From Armadillidium nasatum (Eukaryota; Arthropoda; Malacostraca; Isopoda; Armadillidiidae), in NCBI GenBank assembly GCA_009176605.1, contig SEYY01003291.1, positions 1 to 45,000 on the forward strand: 45,000 bases of DNA, written 5' to 3'. A program made the translations under genes and the position numbers. A model generated the notes under the pieces. The model searched no databases, was not told the DNA's origin, and saw nothing but the letters and a program-made list of their open reading frames with translations. The stretch's first letter is position 1; the number at the start of each line of letters is the position of its first letter. Shown here one piece after another: positions 12,681 to 27,100 of this stretch.

Positions 12681-13036
12681 TCAAAGATGCCATCTGCTCT
12701 TCTGCAACTTTCACATTAAGCCTACTTTCGACACACCTTGAAACCTTTTCGGGCAACTGTGGAGTATTGTTTTTCTTTATTAGCCTCCCTCTTACTATTC
12801 ATGCATTATAAGTGTGTATCTTTATTAGATCCAACCCTGTAACATCATATTTTTCAGGATTAACTTGGTAGATACCATTTTCTCTAAAGTTGGATAGTGT
12901 GTGATGAAAATGATCAATCAATTTCCAAAAACTTTGTGGCTCAAAAAATCTCCAGGTATTTTCCATTGGAGAAAATTGAATGGAGTAGTTTTCAAAAACA
13001 AATCTCATGCATTAATGAACAAACATTATGAAAGGT
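12681..13036 (-). pseudogene. Unrecognised coding-like exon remnant
   Basis: After an acceptor-like CATATTTTCAG ending near 13037, the minus strand reads FENYSIQFSPMENTWRFFEP, FWKLIDHFHHTLSNFREN, NPEKYDVTGLDLIKIHTYNA, then a stop. It continues after it in the same frame as VRGRLIKKNNTPQLPEKVSR and LNVKVAEEQMASLML. The amino-acid composition is that of a folded protein and the frame is open for most of 300 bp, so it is probably a real former exon. I do not recognise the family. It ends against a LINE 3' terminus. Confidence 0.45.
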
Positions 13037-13039
13037 GTC

Positions 13040-14390
<1,351 letters not shown>

Positions 14391-14397
14391 TTTTTTT

Positions 14398-15484
14398 AAC
14401 CTATACACAGGAGACCTACCCACCCCACAAACACCAGATATAAAACTAATAACATATGCCGACGACATCCATTACGATACAAAACCCTTCCATACCCACA
14501 GCCACAACATTCACTCAATCATACATCCAACATCTGGAAACATGGCTAATGTCAAACAAAATGACAGCTTCCCCTGAAAAATCCTCAATTACCCTCATTA
14601 CTACCGATAGACACCAATCTTCTCTCCACTCCCAAGTAAAACTAAATACCCTCATTCCTTTAAATAAATATCCAAAGATCCTAGGCCTCACATATGACAC
14701 ACACTTCACCTTCTCAAAACACTCCCAAAACATAACCAACACTGCAAACAGGAAATTAAACATCATACGAACATTGTCACATAACAATTTCAGTAACGAA
14801 CTCACCACTCTCATCATAGCATACAAGCAGCTCTTAACATCAACACTTAATTACGCATCTCCAGCCTGGTACTCTGCCACCTCACTCTCAAACACAGAGA
14901 AATTACAAAAAACACAAAATACAGCTCTTCGAATCATCACAGGTTGCACCAGAACCACTCCAATTCAGCATTTACACGAAGAAACAAAAATACTCCCGAT
15001 CCGTGTTCACCTAGACATGATAGGAACCCAATTCTACACAAACACCCTAGACATATCACACCCTTGTCACTATACCCTACAATTCCACACAAGACACCGT
15101 CTAAAATTACCTCCTTCATCCCCTGCCCAGTACTACAGTAACATATTCAGAACCATTCCACCTACTGCAAACAACACACCACTAATCAAACACATACACA
15201 CCATCATAACACTAAATTATCTCAACACCCGCCAACCAAATCATCTTCTCAATGAACAACCCCCGACATAGCAAATACACAAAACACATTACCACGCAAA
15301 ACCCAAATTACCCTATCCAGATTAAGGTCAGGCCACCACCCTAACCTACAAGCATACAAATATAGATTCAACATACAAAACACACCATCCCCAATATGTG
15401 TGCAAGAACCAGACACAGCAGAACACCTCCTCCTGAGATGCCCCACTCTTACACAACACAGAACCCTCCATCACATCTCTTCTC
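14398..15484 (+). mobile_element. Jockey-like LINE (family B), 3' half of reverse transcriptase to C-terminal Cys/His motif
   Basis: It starts in mid RT palm with LYTGDLPTPQTPDIKLITYA and the catalytic YADD box at 14455-14466. One extra base after YADDI shifts the frame to a long open stretch from 14456 to 15271: LETWLMSNKMTASPEKSSI (thumb), PKILGLTYD, LNYASPAWYSATSLSNTEKL, TQNTALRIITGC. After another frame change come [31 protein letters not shown] (Cys...HxxxxC tail) at 15313-15440. The 5' half is missing and the 3' end is replaced by (TA)n. Only a few breaks over 1 kb mark it as younger than the other LINE pieces here. It cannot be active. Confidence 0.88.
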
Positions 15485-15800
<316 letters not shown>

Positions 15801-15839
15801 CCCAGTAAGGCTCTAGGAGACTGTCAGCGGGATCAGCAC

Positions 15840-16555
15840 TCTTCTTCATCTAGATCTGTCGTAAATAATTCCATCTTCCATCAACTGTTTCACTGTATGC
15901 AGCTGATGTCACCTCAGTGATTCCCCAACTAACTCCATCCATCTCTTCTTGGGTCTCCCTCGCTGTCTTCTTCCTTTTGACATCCACTCTCACCTCCGAA
16001 ATCCTCCACACGTGTCCCAACCATCTCACTCTCACCTCCGAAATCCTCCACACGTGTCCCAACCATCTCAGTCTTGCTGCATCTAATAATTGGTCCAACT
16101 CCTATATTTTCTCTAATTATTACGCTTCTTATCCTTTCCCTCCTGGTCCTTCCCACCATCAACAGCAGCACTCTCATCTCTGCTGCTTCAATTCTCCTTT
16201 CTTTTCTTCTTGTCCTACTCCAAGTCTCCACCCCATTTAGCAAAATTGGGCTCAGAGTACTTTAAAAAATACTTACTTTACTCCTATATGAATACTTCTA
16301 TTAGCCGAGAATTGGTATTTCGCCCTCACCATTCTTCCGTATTTCTCCATCCTGTTGATTTCCAGCGTATTTCTTCATTCCCTTGAAAATATTCCCCCCT
16401 CAAATACTCTCATCTTTCTACCACCCTCACCTCCTCGCCATCCACCTTCAGCACAAGTTCCTCTCCCTCCTCTTCCCTACTAACTATTAACAGTTCTGTC
16501 TTCTCTACATCAAGCTCAATCCCGCCTCTTTCAGCTTTTTAGCAAAACTTTTCTT
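15840..16555 (-). mobile_element. RTE-like LINE remnant, RT thumb and C-terminal region
   Basis: Reading the minus strand from 16555: [35 protein letters not shown], then in another frame NGVETWSRTRRKERRIEAAE and IRENIGVGP, then AARLRWLGHVWRISEVRV and ETQEEMDGVSWGI. These are typical words of RTE-clade elements (EKTE, KxVExFxYLG, YGAETW, RRIEAAEM, RLRWxGHVxRM). Frame changes and internal gaps are present. A 42-bp in-frame duplication repeats RWLGHVWRISEVRV. Confidence 0.82.
15986..16069. repeat. 42-bp tandem duplication inside the RTE-like LINE
   Basis: ACTCTCACCTCCGAAATCCT and the bases following it start at 15986 and again at 16028, and the copies look identical. The length is 14 codons, so the LINE frame is kept. 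Confidence 0.9.
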
Positions 16556-17600
<1,045 letters not shown>

Positions 17601-17619
17601 CAAAACGTTCACCGTACAT

Positions 17620-18570
17620 CCCTAATTACTAATTTCACAGTAAAAGTAAAATAAAACAGATTTCATTTCTCAGTACCAAAACATTTCTTTAAAAAGAGAC
17701 ACGAAAACGAAGTATTATGAAGTGAAACATCGAAAAGAAAATTAAATATTTCTTATTTGAGTGATCCAAGAAATATCATCATTCCTGGCAAAGCAGCAAC
17801 CGAACAACATGCACAAAAATTTAAAAAAAAAACTAGTGATATGAAACGCAGTGATATATTAAAAAAATATAAAAAAAAAGAGAGAGAGAGTGAGTGAGAT
17901 TTTGTTAAATCGGAGGTGACAGACATTTAAAATTAATTTACATAGATATAATGTAGGACTATATTACAAATTAATTTTCAAACTTTAAAATTAAGGATTT
18001 ATTTTTTATTTTTGTAATAGATTTGCTTTGTAATTATTGACAATTATTGACATTAAAAGATTGGACATTCTTTGCAAATTTAAGAAGTAATTAAAACATA
18101 TGTCAGATTGTTAGAAAAAGTTAAGTTCATTTTATTTTGGAATAGATTCAAAAACTTTTTCATTTGAACAAAACATCTGGAAATTATATACTTACATACT
18201 ACGATCTAGCATATTTAAAGGAAATATTATAAAAGGTAAAATTACTGATGCTGAAGGTACTTACAAATACAGAATAAAGATGAATATGTTCATAGAGATG
18301 CTCCCTGGGCCAGAAAAGTTTTCTCACTTCTTGGCTTTGTCAGCACTACATGTAAAAAGGTACGCCTGTATCAAATGAAGTTGAATTCGAAGAACCTGAA
18401 AAATAAAATGAAAACAAACAATAGCTTTTAATATTTCGGCAGCAATCACTTTTATCTAAAATAAAAAAAAATAAAAAAAAAAAAAAAGTAAAATTTTTTA
18501 ATATAATCCCTATCAAAACACACGCCTGAAAATTCATAGGATGTTGAGGGTTCTCAAGACCACCAAAACG
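17620..18570. other. AT-rich region without recognised gene
   Basis: Contains an AGAGAGAGAG run near 17880 and A-runs near 18470-18486. The small minus-strand frame at 18346-18576 is interrupted by a poly-Phe stretch and is not convincing. No element match is seen. Confidence 0.55.
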
Positions 18571-18579
18571 AAACACCTT

Positions 18580-18960
18580 CCTTATATATCATAAGTGTGA
18601 AAATGGGTTTTGTAAAAGGGTGAAATTTCTATTCTAAAATTAGATTTATAATCTGGAGAAAAATGAATGTATTTTCTACAGAGGGAAAAAATGTTTCCCT
18701 TACATAAAATAGTTTCACAACTCCGAGATGAAATACAAGAAGCAAGAAGTTCTAAGCTTTGAGGACGATAGTTATTCCTGAAGGCAGAGTTCATGAGCAA
18801 ACAGCACAAGAACATGCAGAGTTAAACTAAAGTTTATGAGATTTACCTTGAAAGGAAAGAGAATGGAATATGCCTGAGAGAATCGCCTAGGTTATGCCCT
18901 TTGTGCATCTGGGAGACCCATCAAGAAGAAGAAATAATCATTACGAAGGGAATCAAAGTA
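18580..18960 (-). mobile_element. LINE remnant, linker (family A), second copy
   Basis: The minus strand reads NSAFRNNYRPQSLELLASCI, SSRSCETILC near 18795-18700 (consensus RDAAFRNYHRLQSPETHAAF-ISARN). Upstream of that, sequence around 18930-18830 resembles the AERITKVI linker DNA. It is heavily decayed. Confidence 0.65.
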
Positions 18961-19234
18961 ATTCGACACAAGTCTGACTTTAGAAATTACAATGGTAAGC
19001 ATATAAATAATAGAGAGGTGGTGAACAAGGAGGAATGGCCACAGTCACCTAAGGTAGAATTAGAAGCAAAAGTTTAAGTGATGGGTTTAGCATTAGTAAA
19101 AGGTAAAAGGGGCAGATGTACCATCAAAAGATACTGAAAAGGAAAAGGAAAAGCAAAGTTAAAGATAACACAAAGTTGTGCAAAATACCAGAGTGTGTGG
19201 GGTAGAGGAACATGAAGGTTCATTGCACTTCCTA

Positions 19235-20110
19235 CGAAGAAAAGTTTTTATTAGCACAGAGAATAGATTTTTCACAATTCTGCGATGAAATAAAAGTTGC
19301 AAGAGTTTCTGGAGACTGAAGACGATGGTAATTCCTGAAGGCAGCGTTCCTGTTTGAAGCTATTACGAATATAAAAATGAAAGGCGAGTTCTCTAGCTGT
19401 TTCATTCTACCAAGAAGAAAGACACTGGCTGTAGCGAACATTGAAATCACCAGGAATGATGATTTTAGAAAATGAATTTGAGAATGTGCTTTATTTTTGA
19501 GTTTAAGTAGTTGTAGAATTTATGATAGTCAGTTGAGTTAGGAGACATATACATAAGAGATAAATTTATTAGTAGATTGGCAAGAGAGCCTGGGACATAA
19601 GGAAGAAAATTCGGAAGACTTCAGACTAGACGCATGAGAACAAACAACGTTGTTGCACAGATAATCACAACTGCCTTTGGCTCTAAATTGAGGATTAAGT
19701 CAGTACGAAGGTACAAAATAAAATTTTCTGTCATAATGCTCAAGCACAGAAATTTCAGTTAAGAATAAGTGGCAAAGTTTAGAGGAGTAAGAGTTATGTT
19801 CAACAAATTGCAAATTAAAAACCACGAATGTTGCAGAAATTAATGTAGAAAGAACTTTTATTGAAGCAGGTTGACAATATCTTGAAGACTATAACCTAAC
19901 AGTTGGAGGTCGTCAACTCTCAAATGGTATTGAGGGACTATTGTTGGAATCCGCTCATCTTGGATTCTCTGAGGTTGTTCATCTGCACCATTTTTATAAT
20001 TTTGTAAAAAAGATTGTGTAATGAGTAAGTGTTGTGGAGCACCTGCTAATATGAGCACTCTTGCTGAAAGAATGTGAAGATGTGTGAAAGTGGGGAGAAC
20101 CATTGGGTAC
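19235..20110 (-). mobile_element. LINE remnant, endonuclease domain and linker (family A)
   Basis: Minus-strand words in order: NFCNIRG-like DNA near 19840, NLQFVEHNS, FRAKGSCDYLCNNVVCS, ASSLKSSEFSSLCPRLSC, YVSPNSTDYHKFYNYLNSK, FSKIIIPGDFNV near 19470-19440, and then RNAAFRNYHRLQSPETLATF near 19345. GDFNV is the substrate-binding/catalytic motif of the apurinic-like endonuclease that nicks target DNA. A large internal deletion joins the endonuclease to the linker. The open frame at 19858-20103 lies upstream of the domain and may be the element's ORF1 or leader. Confidence 0.82.
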
Positions 20111-20188
20111 TGGAGTACAATGTGATGTTCCCCAACACCTCAAATGTCCAATAGAGGTAATCTCATCGCTTCAGACTGTGCTAGGTCT

Positions 20189-20328
<140 letters not shown>

Positions 20329-20399
20329 TAGAAAAGAGGGGCAAGGCTTACAAAAAACATCAAATTACTGGAATAAGCCTAAACATCTTTGAAGTTATA

Positions 20400-21150
20400 T
20401 AATGATACATAGCATTAAGAAGGTAAAATAAGTTATGAGGCCAAAAAAAATTAGAGAGGAGTGTTTAATGGGACAATGCATAACTACAACAGTTCAGTAA
20501 GTCTCTATCGGGAACAGTAAAGAAAATAAGAGTGAGTATGTGAAAGAAGACAATTCCCACAAGCTTTCCCTTGGAGAAGGTGTTTAGAAAATGACCGTGA
20601 AATTGAGAGTTGGTAAGAAGATGTGAACTGAGGTAAAAGTGATCTGCCACATTTTCATAAGCTGGGTGGATGAATCCTTAAATATGTGATACATACTCCT
20701 CACATACTGCAAGTAAACAATCATCAACACGAGGAAATTAGTGCAACAAAAATCAAGAGATAAGGAAACAACAACAAGAATGAAAACAAAGGAAAACATT
20801 CAAAAGATTATGCAAAGTTTAAAGACAAAATGCCTGAGTTTTACAATGACATTAGATACAACCAGATATTATTTGTTCAAATTGGATACAAGAAAGATCT
20901 GAGAACATATTACATAAAGAGCTCTGTAGAATGAAGATTTCCTATTGGGGTGGTTATTTTTAAAAGTGCAAAGAATAATGCAATATTAAGTCATCAGCAT
21001 CAGAGTTGATGTATGAGAAAGTAAATGCTGAGGTTCATAGATTAACTGACAAAATAAAGCTATAGGCTAAATGAGCTCTAAGGTACAACAATATTTATAG
21101 ATTTAAAGAAAAAAAATAATTCACATCTCCTTCAAATGTCCAGAAAAGAA
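20400..21150 (-). mobile_element. LINE remnant, RT palm to C-terminal region (family A), strongly decayed
   Basis: The minus strand has DADDLILHYSLHF near 21005-20965 (consensus YADDxTLHxSxHFKS). Further down, EEYVSHIFKDSSTQL near 20700-20655 matches consensus MEYCSHxWGGSTHTAL. Between them frames are scrambled. Older than the copy at 16667. Confidence 0.65.
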
Positions 21151-22466
21151 ATGAGATGAGAGAATACAGAGAAAGAGACAGAGATCAAATATGAGATAAA
21201 GTTACAAAAAGTGACAAAGAATCACTGTGAAAGGAAGAGTAAGATAAAGAAAAGAGATTTTCAGAAGAGAATTCTTAATAAAAATCCTATTAGCAATGAG
21301 ATAAGATTAAATGAAATTAAAAGCTTTCAATTTTTTCCTAAGAACAAACTCAAAACCTTTAGAAAAACTAAAGGAGAGTTAAAGAAAACATCATGATAGG
21401 TGTGGGGCTATGAGAGAGTTTCAAATTTTTGCCACAGATTAAATCAGAGCATACTTCCAACACAAATTAAAGTAGAGACAAAGATATTAAAAAACAATGT
21501 GCAAGTATAGAGATATGAGTTTTAAGAACTGTAGAAGAAATATTTTAAGGAAAAGATTTCTTAAATTAACCTCAAATAGGAAGAAATCACACCTCTATAT
21601 GAGGTAACAAGCTACAACTATATTACAACATACTTTAATAAAAAAATTACAGCATTAATAAATATAAGCTTACTCCCTCATTAAATACAAGTATTAAGGA
21701 AACTTACTCAAATAATTTCACTCTGTATTTAAGAAAAATCATCACAAATGGAAATATATTCAGTTTAGTTAAAACTATATATTATTATTATTATTATTAC
21801 ATGAAAACTATGAGAGGGTTATAAAATAAAGTATTTACAGCATAGCCATTAGATCTGTGTAAAAAAAAAAAAAAATAAATAAATGGATATATATCAAAAG
21901 ATGAAATATTATAATAGTTACTAAAATGATTTGCTTTACTCCGAAATTATTGATAAAAAAAAATTGTCTATAAAGGAAATTTTCTAGATTACTGCATAAA
22001 AAAATAAGTAGTGTGTGTAAACTGTAAATAATATTTAATGGATTATAAGTGACATGAAATATAACTGATCCGCTCATGATTAAGGGGTAATGTTTAACTG
22101 TGGTAAGTTAAATATATTAACATGGTATTTAAAAGCTAACAAGTTCAAATAAGAGATAATTAAGAGGTAGCTCATTTTAATTTGTATACACATTATTTTC
22201 TTTTTTTTTTTTATTGAATATAAAATCATTAGCGAGAAAGATGAATGTACATAATTGTTATGAAATCTAGCAGAGTAAATTAATATTCTGTCTGGGATTA
22301 TCACCAGGATAGTTTGAGAATTTGTTTCATTATTTAACTATTGCTTACTATCTAATTTATCTATATTCTTGTAAACTGCAATTTCTTAAATAGCATTTAC
22401 AATATTTAACTGTTTTTCTTTTTCAAAATATTTAATTGTATTTATTAAACACTATTAAATACCAGA

Positions 22467-22469
<3 letters not shown>
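21150..22469. other. AT-rich region without recognised gene
   Basis: Contains an ATTATTATT run near 21780 and A/T runs near 21862 and 22203. The short frames at 21835-22304 on the minus strand have no recognisable content. Confidence 0.6.

Positions 22470-22552
<83 letters not shown>
22470..22552. repeat. (TA)n array, 83 bp
   Basis: Perfect TA tract immediately 5' of a plus-strand LINE remnant. Confidence 0.99.
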
Positions 22553-22553
<1 letters not shown>

Positions 22554-22574
22554 CTTAAATAATCTTTACTTGTT

Positions 22575-23480
22575 AGAAGCATGAACTCATTCTATGAGTG
22601 TCAAAGAAGAGAGATCCTTATCAAACCTCTATCATCCTATCACTCTAACTGTTCTTTCCAAAGTTTTCAAACCTATCCTTATGAGAAAGATTTGTAAACC
22701 TTATATCTTGTATTTTCTACCAGATCACCAACAATGGTTTAGGTAAGGATACACGAGCTACAGGTCATCTACTTTCCCTTCTCTCTGACTATGGTCTTAT
22801 TTTCTTTGGTATTTTGGTGAATCTTTAATTGTGGTACTAGACATATCTAAAGCTTTGCAAAGAGTCAAAGGTTTCTTTTCTAAACGTCTCTCTTTTACTA
22901 TCTATCTATCCTTCTGTCTCATTTCCTTTCCCCATCACATTCACTCTCACTAAACAGGCTTCTCAACTTTTCACCACAACTGTTTGGTCCTTACAGATAT
23001 TATTCACCCTTGGTTGGAGTATGCATCGTATATCTGGAGTAGTTTCACACATACTGAACTACTCTCCTTATCAAGTAGTAAGTGTGAAACAAACTTAACA
23101 TCTTCTCCCTCTCATTAATTCACTCCAATCCTTTTCTGGACATCAAACTTGCATTACTTTCCTTATACCATCACTATTATAATGTTGATGATTCTCTTTT
23201 AAACTCTCCTATCAAATACCTCCTCCTTTGAAGAGATGTTGTGTGACCTGCCTTTTCAAACAGACTCAAATTCTCTATTCAACTCTCTCAACTCAGACTC
23301 AACTTCTATGCTCATTCTTACACAGAGTATATTCCAATGGTAAATCTCGGTTACTCTTCCTTCTTCTATTTCCTCCTTTCCTTCAACTTGCAGAAGTACT
23401 TTCAAAAGTTGTACATTATGTCATGTCAGCCATTAATCAGAATAAAGAATTGCTTCTCTTGAAATTATGTTGGCCTCTCG
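22575..23480 (+). mobile_element. LINE remnant, reverse transcriptase (family A-related), strongly decayed
   Basis: Plus-strand words in order: LYHPITLTVLSKVFKPIL near 22630-22685 (consensus NYRPITLTSVLSKVFExIL), PDHQQWFR (consensus SDHQYGFR), a DISKA stretch near 22843 (consensus DISKAFDRVWH), and LEYASYIWSSFTHTELLS near 23010-23065 (consensus MEYCSHIWGGS). A large gap removes the YADD region. Stops and frame changes are frequent. Confidence 0.72.
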
Positions 23481-23497
23481 TTTTTTATCACTAGAGG

Positions 23498-23739
<242 letters not shown>

Positions 23740-23808
23740 AATTATATAAACTGACATGAGAACCTAATTTCTTGTTCACTTTATATACACATAAAAAAAA
23801 AAAAAAAC

Positions 23809-23842
<34 letters not shown>

Positions 23843-23879
23843 GTCCTGAATTTTCGTCAGATAGATATTATACACATTA

Positions 23880-24281
23880 GATTCAGATCTTGGAAGTCAT
23901 AAAGTCTTCAGCTGAGTTTGAGCTAAAACCTGAGTAAAGCTATTTTTTATTATAACAAAAATCTTTTAACATTTGCAGTTGTAAGTAAAAATAAAAAGGT
24001 CTGGACTCTATTTTAAAATGAGAGTTGAAGTTAGGTAATTTTAAAATGAAGTTAGAATATGTGTTGGACCCAGTGGTAAAAATTTAATGGCTAAATTAGG
24101 TCCAGTTCAAGAGCTTACAGACAAAGTGGAAGAGACCTTTCAATTATATCACTTCTACAACCCAACAATCAACAGATACAACTCAAATACTGTAGTATAT
24201 TAGTGTTAGATCTCAACTGCCCAAAAGAGAATACTCCATTTTTTTTCTTTATGTAAAAAGACTTAATATGTTAAAAGTGTC

Positions 24282-24321
<40 letters not shown>

Positions 24322-24355
24322 AAGTAAATTGGTCAATAAAGAAGAGTTGACAAGT
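23880..24355. other. AT-rich region with a long A run, no gene recognised
   Basis: Unique-looking AT-rich DNA ending in an A run of more than 30 bases at 24286-24320, possibly the tail of an unidentified retroelement. No coding match is seen. Confidence 0.5.
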
Positions 24356-24359
24356 TTTT

Positions 24360-24465
24360 TTTAGCCTATCCAAATAGCATCTGAAACCTGAATCCTTTCA
24401 GATATGAGAACAGTACTCCATACAAGGGTGGATGAGACCATTATGCAGTTTTGAGTAATTGAAAA
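24360..24465 (-). mobile_element. Short LINE fragment (family A)
   Basis: The minus strand reads GLIHPCMEYCSHI, a stop, then KDSGFRCYLDRLK, matching consensus GIIRPCMEYCSHIWGGSGF-LDRV. Only about 35 codons remain. Confidence 0.75.
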
Positions 24466-24613
24466 TGGGATAAAAATTTGAAAAAATGTAAGAAATAAAA
24501 TTATCAATATAACCTGTATTTATACATATCAATTCTATGTTAATGTCGTTTATCAAATTTGTATCATTTAGCTATATTATTTCAAAATTATTATTTTGAT
24601 TATACTTTGTCAC

Positions 24614-25108
24614 TATGGCTAAAAGATCAGCTTCAGCTGTGTGGGAGTACTTTACAATGTTTCAGGATAGGCTCGAAATAGCTAAATGCACATTTGCAGT
24701 CAAAAAATTACAAGATGACCTTCGGGTGCCACAAGTAAAAATTTTTAACCAAATCTTTATGATGGCATCTAAAATCAAAACACAATGATGAACATTCACT
24801 AACAGAAGAGGAGTGGTCAAAAGAAAAAGAAAATATTGATAATTTTATATCTTATATTTTTTCAAGCTTTACCTTAGGGTCTTACTTAGGTAAACCCTCT
24901 GAATCACTATTGTGGGAAATGCATATAATCATTAATTTAAGTGAATGTTGGCTATTCTACTCCTACCTTATAATTAAATAAACCTTAATTAAATTTGTAT
25001 CTAATTTTCTTAACCTAAAATTTTAGTGCATTTGACCTCTTTACAAATTTTAGGAAAACCTGGTCAGAGCACCAGTCAAATTTGGGAGACCCCGGCCAGT
25101 CCCTATTA
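24614..25108 (+). mobile_element. hAT-type DNA transposon remnant with BED zinc finger
   Basis: A plus-strand frame reads MAKRSASAVWEYFTMFQDRL, EIAKCTF; after a frame change it continues HLKSKHNDEHSLTEEEWSKE. SAVWEYFT and HLKSKH with an upstream Cys are the signature of the BED finger at the N-terminus of hAT transposases, although the second Cys is lost. The catalytic part is not seen. The piece ends near 25108 with CCCCGGCCAGTCCCTA, which resembles an inverted hAT terminus (TAGGGACTGGCC), next to a short TA run. Confidence 0.6.
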
Positions 25109-25109
25109 T

Positions 25110-25555
25110 ATATATATATCAAAAGGAGAGAGTTTGGACGTAAAATAGGAGTAACAAAGCAAAAGGTTCACTGAAACACCAAAGTAGAGGAACAAGAGTG
25201 GGAGAGAAAGATTTTACCAATCAATCACGATCTGTTATATGATTAAAAGCAATAAAAGACATTAAAATTGTGTTCTAAATTTCTATAAAATACAGATTTT
25301 GAAAACAAAAATCACAGAATTCAAAAGTTTCAAGGTATTATCAAGGATTGGATAAACATTCAGTGCATAGTGAAAAATAATAATAATAAAATCATATACA
25401 ATAGGAAATACCTTACATACTAATAAATTTATGTGAGGCAAGAAATTATTAGGTACTGAATACTTCAAAATAGTTGAAAAATTACAAACATTAAATAATA
25501 ATCTCTTTGCTTAACTCCCTAATGAGAACCACAGGATAATCTCATTTCACGAGTC
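25110..25555. other. AT-rich region without recognised gene
   Basis: No coding signal or element match; it holds short AAT and A-rich tracts. It lies 3' of the zinc-finger pseudogene on the minus strand. Confidence 0.55.
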
Positions 25556-25559
25556 TACT

Positions 25560-26414
25560 CAAAAATTCTTCTCCTTTCATAATTTGGTTCAAGTATTTCC
25601 TCTTGTTTTATGCTACAGGGTGGCAAGATCTCTTCTTCTGTTTCCGAATATTGCTCAAGTATTTCCTCTTGTTTTATGCTACAGGGTGGCAAGATCTCTT
25701 CTTTCCTGATGAAAATAATCCTAAAAATATTCATATTAATTTTTCCTACCCTGATATGTGTAACAATGCAGATAAATCTTATATCTGCCGTTTTTTACAT
25801 CTTTTTTTTCTATTCAACATCGTGTTTCCCTCTTTTCCATGTATAAGCATGTGTCTTTTAAAGCTTCCTTTTTGATTGCATTCATATCTGCAGTGAGAAC
25901 ATTTAAATAACTTTACATTTCCATGATGTATAAGCATGTGTATTTTTGTGCGCTCTCCGATTACATGCATAAGGAGCAGTCAGAACATTTAAATATTTTC
26001 AGGTTTTAACATATGGATTTTTAAGTGTTTTTTCTGATTACATTCATCTAGGGGAATTGAGAACATTTAAATAACTTTACATTTCCATGTATAAGAATGT
26101 GTTTTTTGAAGTTTACTTTAAAATTAAATTCAAAGGAACAGTGAGAACATTTAAATAATATGATGTTGCTGTGAATTACATTCATAACTGCAATGGGCAC
26201 AATTTAACTTCCTTTTTTCATGTGTTTTTAAATGGATTTTTAAAAAACTCATTTTTGCTTTTAAAACTAAAATTACAAAATCTGCAACCGAGGTTTTCCT
26301 GAGGACTCTTTTTAATACTTTGATCACGTGTTACCGAAGTTGGGTGTCTCCTTCTTCAAGTCATTTTCATTTTGGAACCTTTCTCTACTTCAATATCGCC
26401 GCCAAGGAGTCTCT
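25560..26414 (-). pseudogene. C2H2 zinc-finger gene copy C, finger exon (pseudogene)
   Basis: An acceptor (TTATTTTGTAG) ends at 26415. Minus-strand frames then show degraded C2H2 fingers: LGCRFCNFSFKSKNEFF with KIHLKTHEKRK, CAHCSYECN, CSHCSFEFNFKVNFKKHILI, and the cleanest, FKCSHCRYECNQKGSFKRHM followed by LIH (C-x2-C-x12-H-x3-H) within the 25779-25970 frame. FKCSHCxYECNxKGxLKRHMLIH is a common crustacean finger type that binds DNA. Several frame changes and stops break the array. An acidic tail follows at 25703-25565: EEILPPCSIKQEEILEQYSE and a second copy of EEILPPCSIKQEEILE, ending FE-stop. The tail may be a separate exon, because a TTTTCATCAG acceptor precedes it. Confidence 0.75.
25590..25703. 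repeat. 66-bp tandem duplication in the acidic tail
   Basis: CAAGTATTTCCTCTTGTTTT begins at 25590 and again at 25656, and about 48 bp are identical. The 66-bp period is 22 codons and keeps the minus-strand frame. Confidence 0.92.
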
Positions 26415-26429
26415 CTACAAAATAATAAT

Positions 26430-27100
26430 AAAAAATCGTATTTTTGCAACGTAAATTTTATATACTTTATAACAATCGTATTAAATATAAAATTCGTAAT
26501 TTTTAAAATTTATTTTAATGTCGAAAAAATTTTTAACATTTCACTATAATCAAAACCAAATTTACGATTGCAACTCTGGCAATCGTAAATTTTTATTATT
26601 ATTATTATTATTTTGAAGTGCGACCTTAAATTTTTTACTCATTTAATTTAAGTTCAAATTATATTTCTTCAAAGATTCATAGACCATTCCGTTTCCCTTC
26701 GATGCCTTTTGGTTCGTCCCTTTTTACGCTTAACCTTCTCATGGGGTTCTCTAGTGTACCCTTCTGTCATATTGAAGTGCCTATATTCCTCCAACCTTCC
26801 TCATTCTTCATATATACCGTACAGGTTTACAAGCGCTTACTCCTGAATTACGTTTTTAAAACAATAAAATGGTGAAATATAAAACCGAATCGGAGATGAT
26901 TAGAGGGGCAGTTTCCATATATAACCCCTCAACTACCCTTTCCCCAATCACTATTTGGGAGTTGGTGGCAACTCTTGCTCGTAATCAACATGAGTGAACA
27001 GTAGAAGTGACTGAGAAAAGATCCTTAATGAGCAGTACAAAGAGGATAAGGGATACAATCGAACCTTCATAAAAACCTAATAATGGTCTCTCTCTTTCTC
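26430..27100. other. Intron-like AT-rich region
   Basis: Mostly AT-rich with an ATT run at 26595-26614. A minus-strand stretch at 26850-26680 reads REPHEKVKRKKGRTKRHRRE without a supported start or splice border, so I do not call it a gene. Confidence 0.45.

Noticed and set aside
14515-15446. Minus-strand frames opposite the Jockey-like RT
   Set aside because: They are shadows of the plus-strand RT, whose motifs (YADD, HLLLRCP) settle the strand.
19858-20103. Independent 81-residue protein
   Set aside because: It lies directly 5' of a LINE endonuclease in the same orientation and has no recognisable domain. It is more likely the element's own leader or ORF1 remnant.
26680-26860. Basic stretch REPHEKVKRKKGRTKRHRRE on the minus strand as a nuclear protein exon
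   Set aside because: There is no start, no splice border and an in-frame stop just upstream. Basic runs arise easily from such sequence.
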